A stretch of 64,000 nt of DNA from Aequoribacter fuscus (GCF_009910365.1 NZ_CP036423.1:1178001-1242000), one strand, 5' to 3'. Numbered from the stretch's first letter, positions 1 to 9,370 are shown. Notes: generated from the letters alone by a model not told the origin. Numbers and translations: made by a program.

Positions 1-1
1 C

Positions 2-1174
2 ATAGCTCAATCGGATACATCGGCAGATGGTGACCACTTCACTCAGGAAATTCGTTTGGCGTCGCCAGAAGATGAGAACTTTAACTACGTGGTAGGTCTT
101 TACTACCTCAATCAAGATATTGACGGTGATGGCAGCGCATACATTAACGTCGGGCCTTTTCATTTAACCGCAGGCAATACAGCTAAAGTGGAAAACCAAT
201 CTTGGGCGGCCTTTGTTCACTCTAACTATCAATTGACTGAGGCCCTTCAGTTGACAGCAGGTGTTCGCTATACCGAAGAAACAAAAGACATCGATTACAT
301 GATGGAGGATAGCTCGGGTCAATTTATTGCACCTGCGCCGGGTGTATACACCCGGGAAACATTTTCAGGTGACAGAGAAGCCAGTGACTGGTCTCCTAAA
401 GTCAGTTTGAACTGGTTTGTAAACGACGACATCATGGTTTACGGTAGTTACGCTAAGGCGTTTAAGAGCGGCGGCTACAATGCTGACTTTGTTGGAGATT
501 TAAGAGGGTTAGAATTCGACGATGAAGAAGTAGATGCTTACGAGCTAGGCATTAAGACGACCTTGTTGGAGGGCCGTTTGCGTATGAACGCGGCGGTTTT
601 TCATAGCGAACACACTGATTACCAGGTTTCTGCTCAACTAGCGGTTGCTCCCGGCAGATCGATTATCACCGTTACCAATGCGGGTGCATTAACCAGTGAA
701 GGTTTTGAAGTGGATGTTGAGTTCCTGGCTACGGATTGGCTGCGCATCTGGGGCAGTTACGGTTATGCCGATGCCACATTCGATGAATACGATAATTGTA
801 ATTCATCTGGTCTAGATTGTGGTGGAAATCAAGCGCCTGATGCTCCAAAAGTCAATTTCAACTTTGGTGCTGAAGTAACCACGCCAATGAGCGACGGTGA
901 AATATTCGCTAACGCTCAGTATTTCTATCGTGATGAAATGTACTCAAATCCTGCGAACACTGACGTATCGTTAGGCGAGGATTATAATGAACTCAGTGGA
1001 CGCATTGGTTGGCGTTCGAATTCGGGTGAGTGGACGGTTTATGCCTGGGGTAAAAACCTGACACGCGAAGAAGCAGAGATTTACAATGTACTGTCGTTTC
1101 TTCAGAGTCCTGCTTCACAATACAATGTGCCGCGCACCTATGGCGTATCTGTTAAATGGAACTATGGTAATTAA
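2..1174 (+). CDS. TonB-dependent outer-membrane receptor, C-terminal part (5' end outside window)
   Basis: This is the beta-barrel half of a TonB-dependent receptor, which would import a large or scarce substrate across the outer membrane using TonB-ExbBD energy. The frame is open from the left edge. The segment FTQEIRLASP at the edge is a typical mid-barrel signature of the family. Alternating aromatic strands follow, then the usual C-terminal run (YAWGKNLT, PRTYGVSVKWNY) ending near an aromatic residue. The plug domain, TonB box and signal peptide lie outside the window, so the substrate cannot be guessed from the protein. A good terminator follows, and the next genes (MFS carrier, exported amidohydrolase, amino-acid catabolic genes) suggest a peptide-like or amino-acid-derived ligand. 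That link is inference. Confidence 0.9.
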   Translation: MAQSDTSADGDHFTQEIRLASPEDENFNYVVGLYYLNQDIDGDGSAYINVGPFHLTAGNTAKVENQSWAAFVHSNYQLTEALQLTAGVRYTEETKDIDYMMEDSSGQFIAPAPGVYTRETFSGDREASDWSPKVSLNWFVNDDIMVYGSYAKAFKSGGYNADFVGDLRGLEFDDEEVDAYELGIKTTLLEGRLRMNAAVFHSEHTDYQVSAQLAVAPGRSIITVTNAGALTSEGFEVDVEFLATDWLRIWGSYGYADATFDEYDNCNSSGLDCGGNQAPDAPKVNFNFGAEVTTPMSDGEIFANAQYFYRDEMYSNPANTDVSLGEDYNELSGRIGWRSNSGEWTVYAWGKNLTREEAEIYNVLSFLQSPASQYNVPRTYGVSVKWNYGN

Positions 1175-1231
1175 TAACCCGGTCTGCCACCTACAGGCAG
1201 TGTCATAGTTGCCTGAGGGAAGACTTTTATT

Positions 1232-1265
1232 AGCCCTTTATTGAGAAGCAAAGGGCTATTTTTTT
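1232..1265 (+). terminator. Rho-independent terminator after the partial TonB receptor
   Basis: AGCCCTT (1232-1238) pairs with AAGGGCT (1251-1257), followed by a run of T. It lies 58 bases after the receptor stop and closes that transcription unit. Confidence 0.8.
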
Positions 1266-1345
1266 AACCACTTTTTAACGCAGCCTAACTAGACGCATGC
1301 CGCCTATCAAGATGGCGATTATCAATTTGCTTGCTGTCTCGTTAC

Positions 1346-1360
1346 AACCAAATTTTGGTT
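1346..1360. promoter_or_regulatory. Palindromic operator candidate upstream of the MFS gene
   Basis: AACCAAA-T-TTTGGTT is a perfect 7-bp-arm palindrome with a one-base centre, about 80 bases before the MFS start. Its size and position suit a repressor operator. No regulator gene is in the window, so the assignment is weak. Confidence 0.3.
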
Positions 1361-1439
1361 ACTGCTTATTTGAAATCTTGGGATTTTATGCGCTGATCGT
1401 GGTAACAAGGATTAGGTACCAGCATGACCAGGGAAGTAA

Positions 1440-2759
1440 ATGAATAAACTGTCAGCCTTCGATGATAAAGCACTCGCCTATCGCTACTGGGCGCTTGCAC
1501 TGCTGACGGCGGTGTATGCCCTGAACGTTCTTGATAGGTATCTTCTCGGTATCGTATTGCCTCAAATTAAGGCGGAGATGGCACTTTCAGATACCTCTCT
1601 GGGCTTACTCAGCGGTACAGCATTTGCGATTTTTTACGCTACATTGGGGCTGCCTATAGCGCGTTTGGCAGATCGATTCAGTCGAAAAAAAATTATTGCC
1701 TATTCAGTGCTCACTTTTAGTGTAATGACTGCACTTTGCGGTACTACAAAGAATTTTTTTACCTTATTTATTGCCCGAATGGGAGTGGGCGTTGGTGAGG
1801 CCGGTACCAGCCCGTCATCCTATTCGGTGATTTCTGACCTTTTTGAAAAAGACCAGCGCTCAACTGCGATGACCATTCTCTTTATTGGTGGCAACATGGG
1901 AATACTGGCTGGCTTTATTGCTGGAGGCTATGTCGCGGCACATTATGGCTGGAGAGAAGCCTTTTTAGTGGCCGGTGTCCCGGGGCTCATACTGACGCCA
2001 CTGCTGTTAATGACATTGCGTGAGCCTAGGCGAGGGCTTGCCGATAAATTGACACATTCCTCCGAGGCGACAAGATCATCACTGACGGAAACCATCCGGT
2101 TCGTCTTGAGCCAAGCTTCCTACAGGCACCTTATTATGGGGCAGGGACTTCTACTGGTGGTTATGAACGGCGTAGTCGGTTGGTTGCCTTCATTTCTTGA
2201 GCGTACTCACGGTATGGCCGCGGATTCTGTTGGTCTCCAAATGGGACTTGCTATGGGTCTGGCTGGTCCCATCGGGATGTTGGTTGTGGCTCGCCTGGCT
2301 GACCGGTATACCCGTCGTGATTTACGCTGGGGTAGCTGGGTCGTTGCGATTGCTGCTCTGGTTTTATTTCCTGGCTATATACTGGTGCTCGTAGCTCCGA
2401 CGGGAAGCTTGGCGATTGCGGCCTTTTTTATTCCTGCGCTGATGGGGGGGTTTTTTGCGGGTCCTACTGCAGCATTGAGTCAGGGCCTCACGCCCCCACA
2501 TATGCGCACCACATCCGGTGCTATTTTTTTAATGATCACGAATCTTATCGGTCTTGGCCTAGGACCTTTGGCTTTTGGTTTTTTGAGCGACGCTTTATTC
2601 GAAGCGTTTGGTAGTGAAAGTTTGCGTTACGCATTGGGATTGGCGCCACTGTTGGCGCTTTGGGCTGCTTATCATTATTTTTGTGGGGGACGCACGCTGG
2701 AATCAGGTGTGCAGCGGGCCGAAGGGTACCTGGGTAATGAGTCGCAACAAAACTCATGA
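1440..2759 (+). CDS. MFS transporter, spinster-like family
   Basis: A 12-helix major facilitator superfamily carrier of 439 aa, the usual full length, in the inner membrane. The first helix has the NVLDRYLLG signature seen in spinster-like carriers. The loop between helices 2 and 3 reads ARLADRFSRKK, the family's G-x-x-x-D-R-x-G-R-R/K type motif. GVGEAGTSPSSYSVISD in helices 4-5 is also typical. The equivalent second-half loop (ARLADRYTRR) is present, so both halves look intact. A weak ribosome site (GGGAAG) precedes ATG. It lies between a TonB receptor and an exported amidohydrolase, so it probably takes a small product from the periplasm into the cytoplasm. The substrate is unknown. Confidence 0.85.
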   Translation: MNKLSAFDDKALAYRYWALALLTAVYALNVLDRYLLGIVLPQIKAEMALSDTSLGLLSGTAFAIFYATLGLPIARLADRFSRKKIIAYSVLTFSVMTALCGTTKNFFTLFIARMGVGVGEAGTSPSSYSVISDLFEKDQRSTAMTILFIGGNMGILAGFIAGGYVAAHYGWREAFLVAGVPGLILTPLLLMTLREPRRGLADKLTHSSEATRSSLTETIRFVLSQASYRHLIMGQGLLLVVMNGVVGWLPSFLERTHGMAADSVGLQMGLAMGLAGPIGMLVVARLADRYTRRDLRWGSWVVAIAALVLFPGYILVLVAPTGSLAIAAFFIPALMGGFFAGPTAALSQGLTPPHMRTTSGAIFLMITNLIGLGLGPLAFGFLSDALFEAFGSESLRYALGLAPLLALWAAYHYFCGGRTLESGVQRAEGYLGNESQQNS

Positions 2760-2780
2760 ATATTTCATTGCGTAAATGGG

Positions 2781-3218
2781 GTGTTGAGAGTGAACCAGTT
2801 TAAATTGGTAATAAAATTGCAGTTGCTGTGGTTAGTTGTGGCTATTCTTTTTCATGTAGTGAGTTTGATTAGAGTTTCGATGGGTATGACATCATTGTCT
2901 TCTAGTCCGCCAATGGTGAGCATCGTTCAGTTACCTATTATTGTTTTACCCATTCTGTATCTTGGTTGGAAATCATACTTAGTGAGCTACGCTTTCATTA
3001 ATGGTTTAGTGTTTGGCCTATTGTTCTATATGGGCCATATCCCAAGAATAATGATGTATTTTTCTCCAGAGGGAATATCGGCTTATCCGTCAGCTATTGG
3101 TTTCTATGGCGGTATGTTGATTAACACCTTTGGTATTCCAGTGGCTTTCTATGGGAGTTACTTGGCGCTGAGATTGGCATGGAAGCGAAAATATAATCAT
3201 CCAGTTGATTGGAAATAG
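2781..3218 (+). CDS. Hypothetical four-helix membrane protein
   Basis: A 145-aa hydrophobic protein that I do not recognise. It starts at GTG after a GGGG-containing stretch and lies 21 bases after the MFS stop, so it is probably co-transcribed. About four membrane segments are visible (roughly residues 9-32, 45-65, 68-88 and 105-130), with a basic C-terminus (LAWKRKYNHPVDWK). The base composition is visibly more AT-rich than the rest of the window, which suggests recent acquisition. It may be an accessory to the carrier or an unrelated cargo gene. Confidence 0.6.
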   Translation: MLRVNQFKLVIKLQLLWLVVAILFHVVSLIRVSMGMTSLSSSPPMVSIVQLPIIVLPILYLGWKSYLVSYAFINGLVFGLLFYMGHIPRIMMYFSPEGISAYPSAIGFYGGMLINTFGIPVAFYGSYLALRLAWKRKYNHPVDWK

Positions 3219-3258
3219 ATAAAGACGCCAGTAAATAACCTGATCGGGTATTGAATAT

Positions 3259-3423
3259 ATGATAAAGCTCTCAACACTTCTATTTTTACAATTATCTTAT
3301 GCCCTAATCGCAGTGGGCTATTTATTACTCAGCGCCTATCGATTGCAAGTCACTGGTCAAGCACGGCCTAAATTTTTGGTGCTTATAGGCAGTTTTACAA
3401 ATTGGCAAATCAGCAGTGGCTAG
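3259..3423 (+). CDS. Possible small single-span membrane protein
   Basis: A 54-codon frame begins with ATG at 3259 and has one clear hydrophobic segment (about residues 4-26) followed by a short polar tail. It has the same AT-rich composition and strand as the 145-aa gene before it. The ribosome site is poor, and it could be the broken 5' end of a longer gene. I do not recognise it. Confidence 0.35.
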   Translation: MIKLSTLLFLQLSYALIAVGYLLLSAYRLQVTGQARPKFLVLIGSFTNWQISSG

Positions 3424-3465
3424 TGCCCAATTTCCGCTTTACTAAGTCCCTTGGAGATAATTAAC

Positions 3466-5112
3466 ATGACAATGATATTTAAAGCATTCGCGGTCGCGAT
3501 GTTTTTGTTACTAGGTTTGCCGGCTCAAGCCTCGGTCGACCAAGCCGAGCCTGGCGAAGAAATGATTACCAAGGTGTACAGCTTAGGTGTTGCGGCTGCA
3601 AAAGTGGCCCCCCTTAGTGGTGATGAGGCGGCCGGCCCCTATAAGCGTTTAATCATTAAAAATGTCAATATTATCGACGGCACTGGTGCGCCCGCTCAGG
3701 GTCCTATAACGATTGTGATAGAAGATGACAGGATTGTGCGTTTAGATGGTTACGGCGCTGGCTCTTTCCATCGCATCGAAGAAAAGCAGGATGAAAACAC
3801 CCGCATTATTGACGCTGCTGGCCAGTATGTGTTGCCGGGCTTTATTGATTCCCATGCGCATTTGGGGACGCCGACTCATGCATTTGTTGAGTCCGGTATG
3901 TACACTGACCCTGAGTATGTCAATAAATTGTGGCTGGCACATGGTATCACCACGGTTCGAGAAGCCGGTTCTGGGGGGGGGCTCGGTTGGACGCTGAAAC
4001 ACAAACAGTTGAGTGATGAAGGCAAGATTACTGCTCCGCGAATGAAAGTGCACGTCTTCTTTCCAGATACCATGAACTCAGCTACAGAGGCGATAAAGTG
4101 GGTTACGGCAGTGCACAAAAGAGGCGCAGATGGCATCAAATTTACAGGCGCTTCCCCTGAGGCTATCGAAGCAGCGATAACTCAAGCGCGCAAGTTAAAC
4201 ATGAAAACCATGTATCACCACGCCCAAATTTCAGTGGCGCAGATAAACGCACTCGATTCTGCCCGCATGGGATTGGATAGCATGGAGCATTGGTACGGTT
4301 TGCCAGAGGCGATGTTTACAGACAGGCTAGTGCAATATTACCCCGGTGACTACAACTACAATGACGAACAGGATCGCTTTGCTCACGCGGGGCGACTTTG
4401 GGCTCAAGCGGCCAAGCCAGGCTCTGAGGTTTGGCAGGCAACGATTAGCGAATTAATAAAACTGGACTTTACCATTGACCCGACGTTCGGTATTTACGAA
4501 TCCAACCGCGACCTCATGCGGGGTAGGAACGTTGAATGGTTTGATGATTACGGGATGCCTTATGTCATGCGTTCCTTTGAGCCTGATCCAAAAGTGCATG
4601 GGGCTTATCATTTTGATTGGACAACGGCTGATGAAATTGCCTGGAAAGAAAATTATCAGCTGTGGATGAAGTTCATCAATGATTATAAGAACGCTGGTGG
4701 ACGTGTCACAGTCGGTTCCGATTCTGGTTTCATCTATGGCTTGTATGGTTTTGGCTACGTCCGTGAACTTGAACTGTTACAAGAGGCGGGCTTTCATCCA
4801 CTGGAGGTTCTGCAAGCAGCAACACTCAACGGAGCGAAATTACTTGGCATTGACAATGAGACGGGATCGATCCAGGTCGGCAAAAAGGCCGACCTGGTTA
4901 TCGTCAATGAAAATCCTTTAGCCAACTTTAAGGTGCTATACGGCACGGGTCACCAGAAGCTGAACCGCGAAACCGGTATGATGGAAAGAACCAAGGGGAT
5001 AATCTACACCATCAGGGATGGCATTGTATTTGATGCCAAAGCCATGCTTGAGGATGTAAAAACGATGGTCGCTAATCAAAAAGCATTTGAAGCAAAAAAG
5101 ATATCTGAGTGA
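3466..5112 (+). CDS. Exported amidohydrolase family protein
   Basis: A metal-dependent hydrolase of the imidazolonepropionase-like amidohydrolase superfamily, 548 aa, predicted periplasmic. The ATG at 3466 is preferred over the upstream TTG because GGAGAT lies just before it, and it opens a clean signal peptide ending at about AQA-SVDQ. After the N-terminal beta-sandwich (NVNIIDGTG) comes the HxH metal motif in DSHAHLG. Next are a candidate lysine (GIKFTG), the histidine pair in MYHHAQ, the histidine in MEHWYG and the aspartate in VGSDSG. The tail closes with the usual sandwich segment (GKKADLVIV). Known relatives cleave peptides, lactams or cyclic amides. Here it would act between the outer-membrane receptor and the MFS carrier. 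Confidence 0.85.
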   Translation: MTMIFKAFAVAMFLLLGLPAQASVDQAEPGEEMITKVYSLGVAAAKVAPLSGDEAAGPYKRLIIKNVNIIDGTGAPAQGPITIVIEDDRIVRLDGYGAGSFHRIEEKQDENTRIIDAAGQYVLPGFIDSHAHLGTPTHAFVESGMYTDPEYVNKLWLAHGITTVREAGSGGGLGWTLKHKQLSDEGKITAPRMKVHVFFPDTMNSATEAIKWVTAVHKRGADGIKFTGASPEAIEAAITQARKLNMKTMYHHAQISVAQINALDSARMGLDSMEHWYGLPEAMFTDRLVQYYPGDYNYNDEQDRFAHAGRLWAQAAKPGSEVWQATISELIKLDFTIDPTFGIYESNRDLMRGRNVEWFDDYGMPYVMRSFEPDPKVHGAYHFDWTTADEIAWKENYQLWMKFINDYKNAGGRVTVGSDSGFIYGLYGFGYVRELELLQEAGFHPLEVLQAATLNGAKLLGIDNETGSIQVGKKADLVIVNENPLANFKVLYGTGHQKLNRETGMMERTKGIIYTIRDGIVFDAKAMLEDVKTMVANQKAFEAKKISE

Positions 5113-5209
5113 AGAGATAATATCCTAATCCGAGGTGCCCGCGAGGGCGGCAAACTGGACTAAAAGACGATTCTTCTTATGCTTCAGTGGCCTATGTATT
5201 GGCAAAAAG

Positions 5210-5827
5210 TTAGTTTTTACGTTGTACTGATTCAATCATAATAGGGTTACTTAACATTTGACCTTTCATATAAGAGTCTTCATAGGATAAAGTATCCCTT
5301 ATTTTCTGAATGGCACGTACAACCTCCATACCTTTAACCACCCGTCCAAAAGCCGCAAACCCCTGCTTATCAGCGTTACGGCTACCACCAAAATCCATAC
5401 TGGGCTGATCGCCAATGGTGATAAAAAAGGCAGCCGCGGTGGCAGTACCAACATCACGTCTGGCTAGGGAGATTGTTCCATCGAGGTGTTTAATGCCTGT
5501 TTGTTGTGTGGATTCATGGGTAACGGGTTCTGTGGGTGGTGTCTCTGTTAGTAACCCCCCTTGTATGACTTCAATCACTGGCAAACCATTATCATTGTCG
5601 GGGCGAACGACTCGATAAAATGCTGCTCCTTGGTATAAACCGCGATCCACGTAGTTCAAAAAATCCCCGGCAGATAAGGGGGCTTTTTGAGGATAAACCA
5701 TCAGTTCAATATCCCCCAGGGAAGTGCTCAGAATAACGGTAACTGACTGTTCTTCTGCTATGGATAGAGCTGGTTTGGAAATTCCCAGAAGTGCTAGAAA
5801 AATTATTTGTAGAGTTACAAACCTCAT
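5210..5827 (-). CDS. Exported cyclophilin-type peptidyl-prolyl isomerase
   Basis: A 205-aa protein with an N-terminal signal peptide (about residues 1-24) and one cyclophilin domain. The domain opens with STSLGDIELMVYPQKAP, has the catalytic-region motif AAFYRVV with its arginine, and continues with SLARRDVGTATAAAFFIT and GFAAFGRVVKGMEVV. It would catalyse proline cis-trans isomerisation in the periplasm. It is somewhat diverged from PpiA, and the VIEVIQGG segment replaces the usual MIQGG. It converges on the amidohydrolase gene and has no obvious tie to its neighbours. Confidence 0.85.
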   Translation of the reverse strand: MRFVTLQIIFLALLGISKPALSIAEEQSVTVILSTSLGDIELMVYPQKAPLSAGDFLNYVDRGLYQGAAFYRVVRPDNDNGLPVIEVIQGGLLTETPPTEPVTHESTQQTGIKHLDGTISLARRDVGTATAAAFFITIGDQPSMDFGGSRNADKQGFAAFGRVVKGMEVVRAIQKIRDTLSYEDSYMKGQMLSNPIMIESVQRKN

Positions 5828-5919
5828 GATTACCTCAATTTTTTAGGCTGCCGTCTAAAGATTGCGGCCGCTAATATCATTTAAGGACGTTTCTTGGCCT
5901 TTCTATCACGCTGCTTTTA

Positions 5920-7005
5920 CTAACTTGTCAGCCCGACAAGCGCCTGCCGAACAGCTAAGAGGGATTGCCCTGTAACCATTCCCTTCCAGTCGTCAGTATC
6001 GCCATAAAAGCAGCGGCGGATTTCGGCTTTGATGGGCGCGGCCTCGGCGCTTTGAGGATCTCCGTGCGCATGAAGCCAGCAATCGGCCTGCATCGCGAAC
6101 AGCACTTCAAGCGGAGACACGGTTCCGACTTCAAACGCCATACAAGTCACCTCGGCATTGGGGAGCAGGTCAGGCGCTGCGGCTACCCCTGAACCTCCAA
6201 TTTCTGACGCCGACGAAGCGCCGTCGCAAACCGAAGTCACTGCTGAGCCGTACCATTTTGCAGCACGTTTAAACTGCTTGCTCGATCTTGGCACGACCAT
6301 TATCTGCTCCGCAAAGCCCCAAGGGCCGAGAGCCGAGTGATAATCGATCACTGCAACTCGCGATGCCTGTGCAAGATAGTTTGAGAAGATGCGTTCTTGA
6401 GTGAGTCGTGACCAGCTGGGAGCTGTGCCGCCGAAGAAAAGCCCATCAGGATGGTCATATTGACCACCGCTAATCGCCTGCTGAAGTGCGGCAAAACCAT
6501 GCTTTTCGGTGTAGCTTTTTATAGCTTGCCCTGAGGCGTTCTGCGTCTCGCTATTCCATTTTGGAGGGCAAATCGACGCATGCAACTCAGCATAGTTAGG
6601 ATTTTGAGGTCGTGGTTGATTGAAATCGATCCAGTTTCGGTTCAGGTCAATGTTTTCATTCGTCACGCGTCGAAGCCATGCGAAACCGTACGGATTGATC
6701 CCGTGAATCATCAGAATTCCGACATCCTTTGGCAAGCGGGCAATCTCGCCTCGCCGTAAGAGGTCGATCTGAGCGCCAGATCCGCAGAAACCCTCGGCTC
6801 CGTGGGTTCCTGATATAAGGACAAGGACCTTGTCGGCCTGATCCAGTCCGAACGCCGCGACGTCCGTGAAAAGGGGGCGCCCATCAGGACCCCGCTCTGG
6901 ATGCGACATGGAGTCAACAACTCCGCCTGCAGCGGTCGCTTCGTGGAGAAATTTTGATCGTGCTTCCTGATAGTCGCTACTGAAGCTGGCAGATGTGTCG
7001 ATCAT
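5920..7005 (-). CDS. DUF2817 family protein (M14-like zinc peptidase fold)
   Basis: A 361-aa protein of the DUF2817 family, related in fold to M14 zinc carboxypeptidases. Motifs fit that fold: SGTHGAEGFCGSG carries the His and Glu metal-binding pair, ENIDLNRNW carries the Asn-Arg pair, and VIDYHSALGPWG carries a third histidine. No signal peptide is seen, so it is likely cytoplasmic. It is the last or near-last gene of a minus-strand amino-acid catabolic set and could hydrolyse a peptide or amide bond in the imported substrate. The family has little experimental characterisation, so the reaction is inferred from fold. Confidence 0.8.
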   Translation of the reverse strand: MIDTSASFSSDYQEARSKFLHEATAAGGVVDSMSHPERGPDGRPLFTDVAAFGLDQADKVLVLISGTHGAEGFCGSGAQIDLLRRGEIARLPKDVGILMIHGINPYGFAWLRRVTNENIDLNRNWIDFNQPRPQNPNYAELHASICPPKWNSETQNASGQAIKSYTEKHGFAALQQAISGGQYDHPDGLFFGGTAPSWSRLTQERIFSNYLAQASRVAVIDYHSALGPWGFAEQIMVVPRSSKQFKRAAKWYGSAVTSVCDGASSASEIGGSGVAAAPDLLPNAEVTCMAFEVGTVSPLEVLFAMQADCWLHAHGDPQSAEAAPIKAEIRRCFYGDTDDWKGMVTGQSLLAVRQALVGLTS

Positions 7006-7126
7006 TGTGCGGCCCTTTGAGTTTTGAAGTGCAATCTAGACTGGCCCCGAGAGCCATAAGCGGTGTTGGTCCGCGCTAACAATACACTTACAAGGTTTGA
7101 ATTCTATGTCCACCAAACCGTAGACC

Positions 7127-8377
7127 CTATTTAAACCGATTCACTGAGAATGCATCAACCGCAACGTGAGGATCGCATTCGGCGATCAGTTCAGCGATCA
7201 AGCGGCCTGTTACAGGAGCCAGCGTCACGCCAAGCATGCCGTGACCGGTGGCGAGCAAGGCGTTATGAAACTTGGGTACTCGCCCTATGATAGGCAGGCT
7301 GTCCCACGTCATGGGACGCCAGCCATACCACTGCTCTTCAATCGGTTCGGCTGTTGATTCAACCAGGTAATCGCGAGTGGATTCGCGCAGTTGACGAATG
7401 CGGTTAGCGGGTAGTGAGGTGTCAAAACCGCTGAACTCCATGATTGACCCGATCCGGTAGCCAGAGTCGAAGGGTGTAACAACAGTGTGCGCTTCACCAA
7501 GGGCTATTGGTATCCGTGGGCAATGCTGAGGCTTTTTCATCGTTACCGAATAGCCTTTGCCCGTTTCCATGGGAATGTCGCACTCAAGCTCAGACGAGAG
7601 CTTTGGCGACCAGGCGCCAGTGGCAAATACATAGTGATCACTGGTTAACTTGTCTTTAGAGGTAATCAAACCTGTAATGGATGAGGCGTCTTTTTCAATG
7701 CTGTCGACACGGCACTCTTCGATAAATTCAACACCTTTGTCGGTCAGCATTTGTGCCCAAGCTTTGACCAAGCGGTCTGGCCGTACTCGGCCTTCTTCCT
7801 CGAAGTAGAAAGCACCAGCGAGATCACTCTTGATGGCGGAGTCGAACTGCGGGAGCTCGTTTCCGTCTATGCGACGAGAATTAAGCTCAAACTCCTTAGC
7901 CATGAGTTCCGCCGTTGCGCCGAAATTAGAAAAGCCTCTCTCTGACTTGTAGAGGTAGAGGAGTCCGGTTTCTTTCCATTCGGCCTCTAGGGACGGGTTG
8001 CTGGCAAACAAATGTCGGTATTCCTGTAGCGAAGACTCAAGTATGGGCTGGAGTTTTCTGCCGCCATTGATCAAATGCTTTTGCGAGCACAAACGGGTAA
8101 ACCGCCAGAGCCAGCGGTAAAGCTCCAGTCGCCATTGAAGTTTCAATCGAAAGGCTGCGTTGGCGTTAAAAAAGGATTTAACCCCGTCCATCAGTGCACT
8201 GGGTTGCGCCAGTGGAAGGATGTGGCTAGGTGTAATCATACCGCAGTTGCCATGGGAGCTGCCATTGCCGATGCGCCCCTGATCAATCACGGTGACGTGG
8301 TAGCCTGCCTCTGATAAATAGTGAGCACACGCAATACCAATAATCCCTGATCCCACCACCAGTATTTTATCGCTCAT
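7127..8377 (-). CDS. DadA-like FAD-dependent D-amino-acid/proline-type dehydrogenase
   Basis: A 416-aa flavoprotein of the DAO/DadA family, the usual length. The N-terminus has the dinucleotide fold VVGSGIIGIACAHYL, then GSSHGNCGMITPSH, characteristic of DadA and its relatives. The C-terminus has WYGWRPMTWDSLPIIG and TGHGMLGVTLAPVTG, which contact flavin and substrate. DadA proper deaminates D-amino acids and passes electrons to the respiratory chain. Relatives oxidise cis-4-hydroxy-D-proline and N-methylated proline derivatives. It lies 30 bases after the cyclodeaminase-family gene and is probably in the same transcript. That pairing favours an imino-acid or proline-like substrate over simple D-alanine use, but this is inference. 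Confidence 0.85.
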   Translation of the reverse strand: MSDKILVVGSGIIGIACAHYLSEAGYHVTVIDQGRIGNGSSHGNCGMITPSHILPLAQPSALMDGVKSFFNANAAFRLKLQWRLELYRWLWRFTRLCSQKHLINGGRKLQPILESSLQEYRHLFASNPSLEAEWKETGLLYLYKSERGFSNFGATAELMAKEFELNSRRIDGNELPQFDSAIKSDLAGAFYFEEEGRVRPDRLVKAWAQMLTDKGVEFIEECRVDSIEKDASSITGLITSKDKLTSDHYVFATGAWSPKLSSELECDIPMETGKGYSVTMKKPQHCPRIPIALGEAHTVVTPFDSGYRIGSIMEFSGFDTSLPANRIRQLRESTRDYLVESTAEPIEEQWYGWRPMTWDSLPIIGRVPKFHNALLATGHGMLGVTLAPVTGRLIAELIAECDPHVAVDAFSVNRFK

Positions 8378-8407
8378 ACGTCAGGCATCCTTAGAAAAAG
8401 CATAACG

Positions 8408-9370
8408 TTATTGCGTGTTCACGCTTAAAAAGCGGCGATAAATAGACACCGCAGAGAATAGATCCTGAGCTGTTATCCCTAAGGATTTGTACAAAGTAAT
8501 TTGCTTGTCGTTTAAGCGACCGGCGAGATCACCAATAGCGACCTGGCCAATCTCGCCAATAATGTGACCCATGTCGATAGCGCCTTCCTGCACGGGAGTC
8601 ATGATGTCGCCCGCTTCTGCGGCAGTAGAAGCCAGCGAGTCAACATAGAGCCTGGCATTAACAATCAAGTCAGTGTCAGCTTCTCTAGCTGATAGACTGT
8701 GGGAGCCCACAAGGTTAACGTGCGTCCCAGGCTTTACCCATACACCCTTTAAAACCGGCTCGGACGCTGCAGTGACAGTACAGATAATGTCGGTATCGGC
8801 GGCTTTCGCAGGATCAGAGACGGCGCTGACAGACAAGCCGGTGCGTTTTGACTGCTGATCAGCGAAAGCCACTGCAGCATCATGGTTGCGAGCCCAAACT
8901 AAGACGCTCTCGATCGGACGTACCGCGGCAATAGAATCAATATGGGTTGCGGCCTGTAATCCGGCACCAAAGATTCCCAAGGTCTTTGCCTCTGGTCGAG
9001 CCAGTAATTGGGTGGCGAGCGCAGACGCAGCAGCGGTACGAAGGCCGGTAACGGAGGAGCCCTCGATCATGGCCTTGGGTTCGCCCGTCTCATATTCAAA
9101 CAAAATGATAGCGCCCTGAATAGTGGGTAGTCCTTTCTGGGCATTGTCAGCGTGTAAGCTGATCAACTTGACGCCATAGAAGCCCAGTTCTTTGCTGGCA
9201 CCAGGCATAATCAGCAGAGACTTACCATACTCAAGGGGGATAGAGCTACGCAAGGGAACTTGAACATTATCCTGTGAGAAGGCAATCATTGCTTCTCGGA
9301 CTGCCTGGATGCAGTCTTTGGCGGGCAATAGTTCCTGGACTTGTGCGGCATCTATCTGTAGTAGAGACAT
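8408..9370 (-). CDS. Ornithine cyclodeaminase/mu-crystallin family protein
   Basis: A 320-aa NAD(P)-dependent enzyme of the ornithine cyclodeaminase/mu-crystallin family. It shows the substrate-side lysine in GVKLISLH, the arginine motif TGLRTAAASALA, the Rossmann loop GIFGAGLQAATH and the catalytic-region aspartate in AREADTDLIV. The family includes ornithine cyclodeaminase, ketimine reductases and delta1-pyrroline-2-carboxylate reductase of hydroxyproline catabolism. Sequence alone cannot choose between these. With a DadA-like dehydrogenase directly downstream, a role in reducing a cyclic imine made from an imino acid is plausible. Confidence 0.85.
   Translation of the reverse strand: MSLLQIDAAQVQELLPAKDCIQAVREAMIAFSQDNVQVPLRSSIPLEYGKSLLIMPGASKELGFYGVKLISLHADNAQKGLPTIQGAIILFEYETGEPKAMIEGSSVTGLRTAAASALATQLLARPEAKTLGIFGAGLQAATHIDSIAAVRPIESVLVWARNHDAAVAFADQQSKRTGLSVSAVSDPAKAADTDIICTVTAASEPVLKGVWVKPGTHVNLVGSHSLSAREADTDLIVNARLYVDSLASTAAEAGDIMTPVQEGAIDMGHIIGEIGQVAIGDLAGRLNDKQITLYKSLGITAQDLFSAVSIYRRFLSVNTQ

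Noticed and set aside
5965-6340. Plus-strand ORFs opposite the DUF2817 gene
   Set aside because: They are shadows of the strongly conserved minus-strand gene and have no domain of their own.
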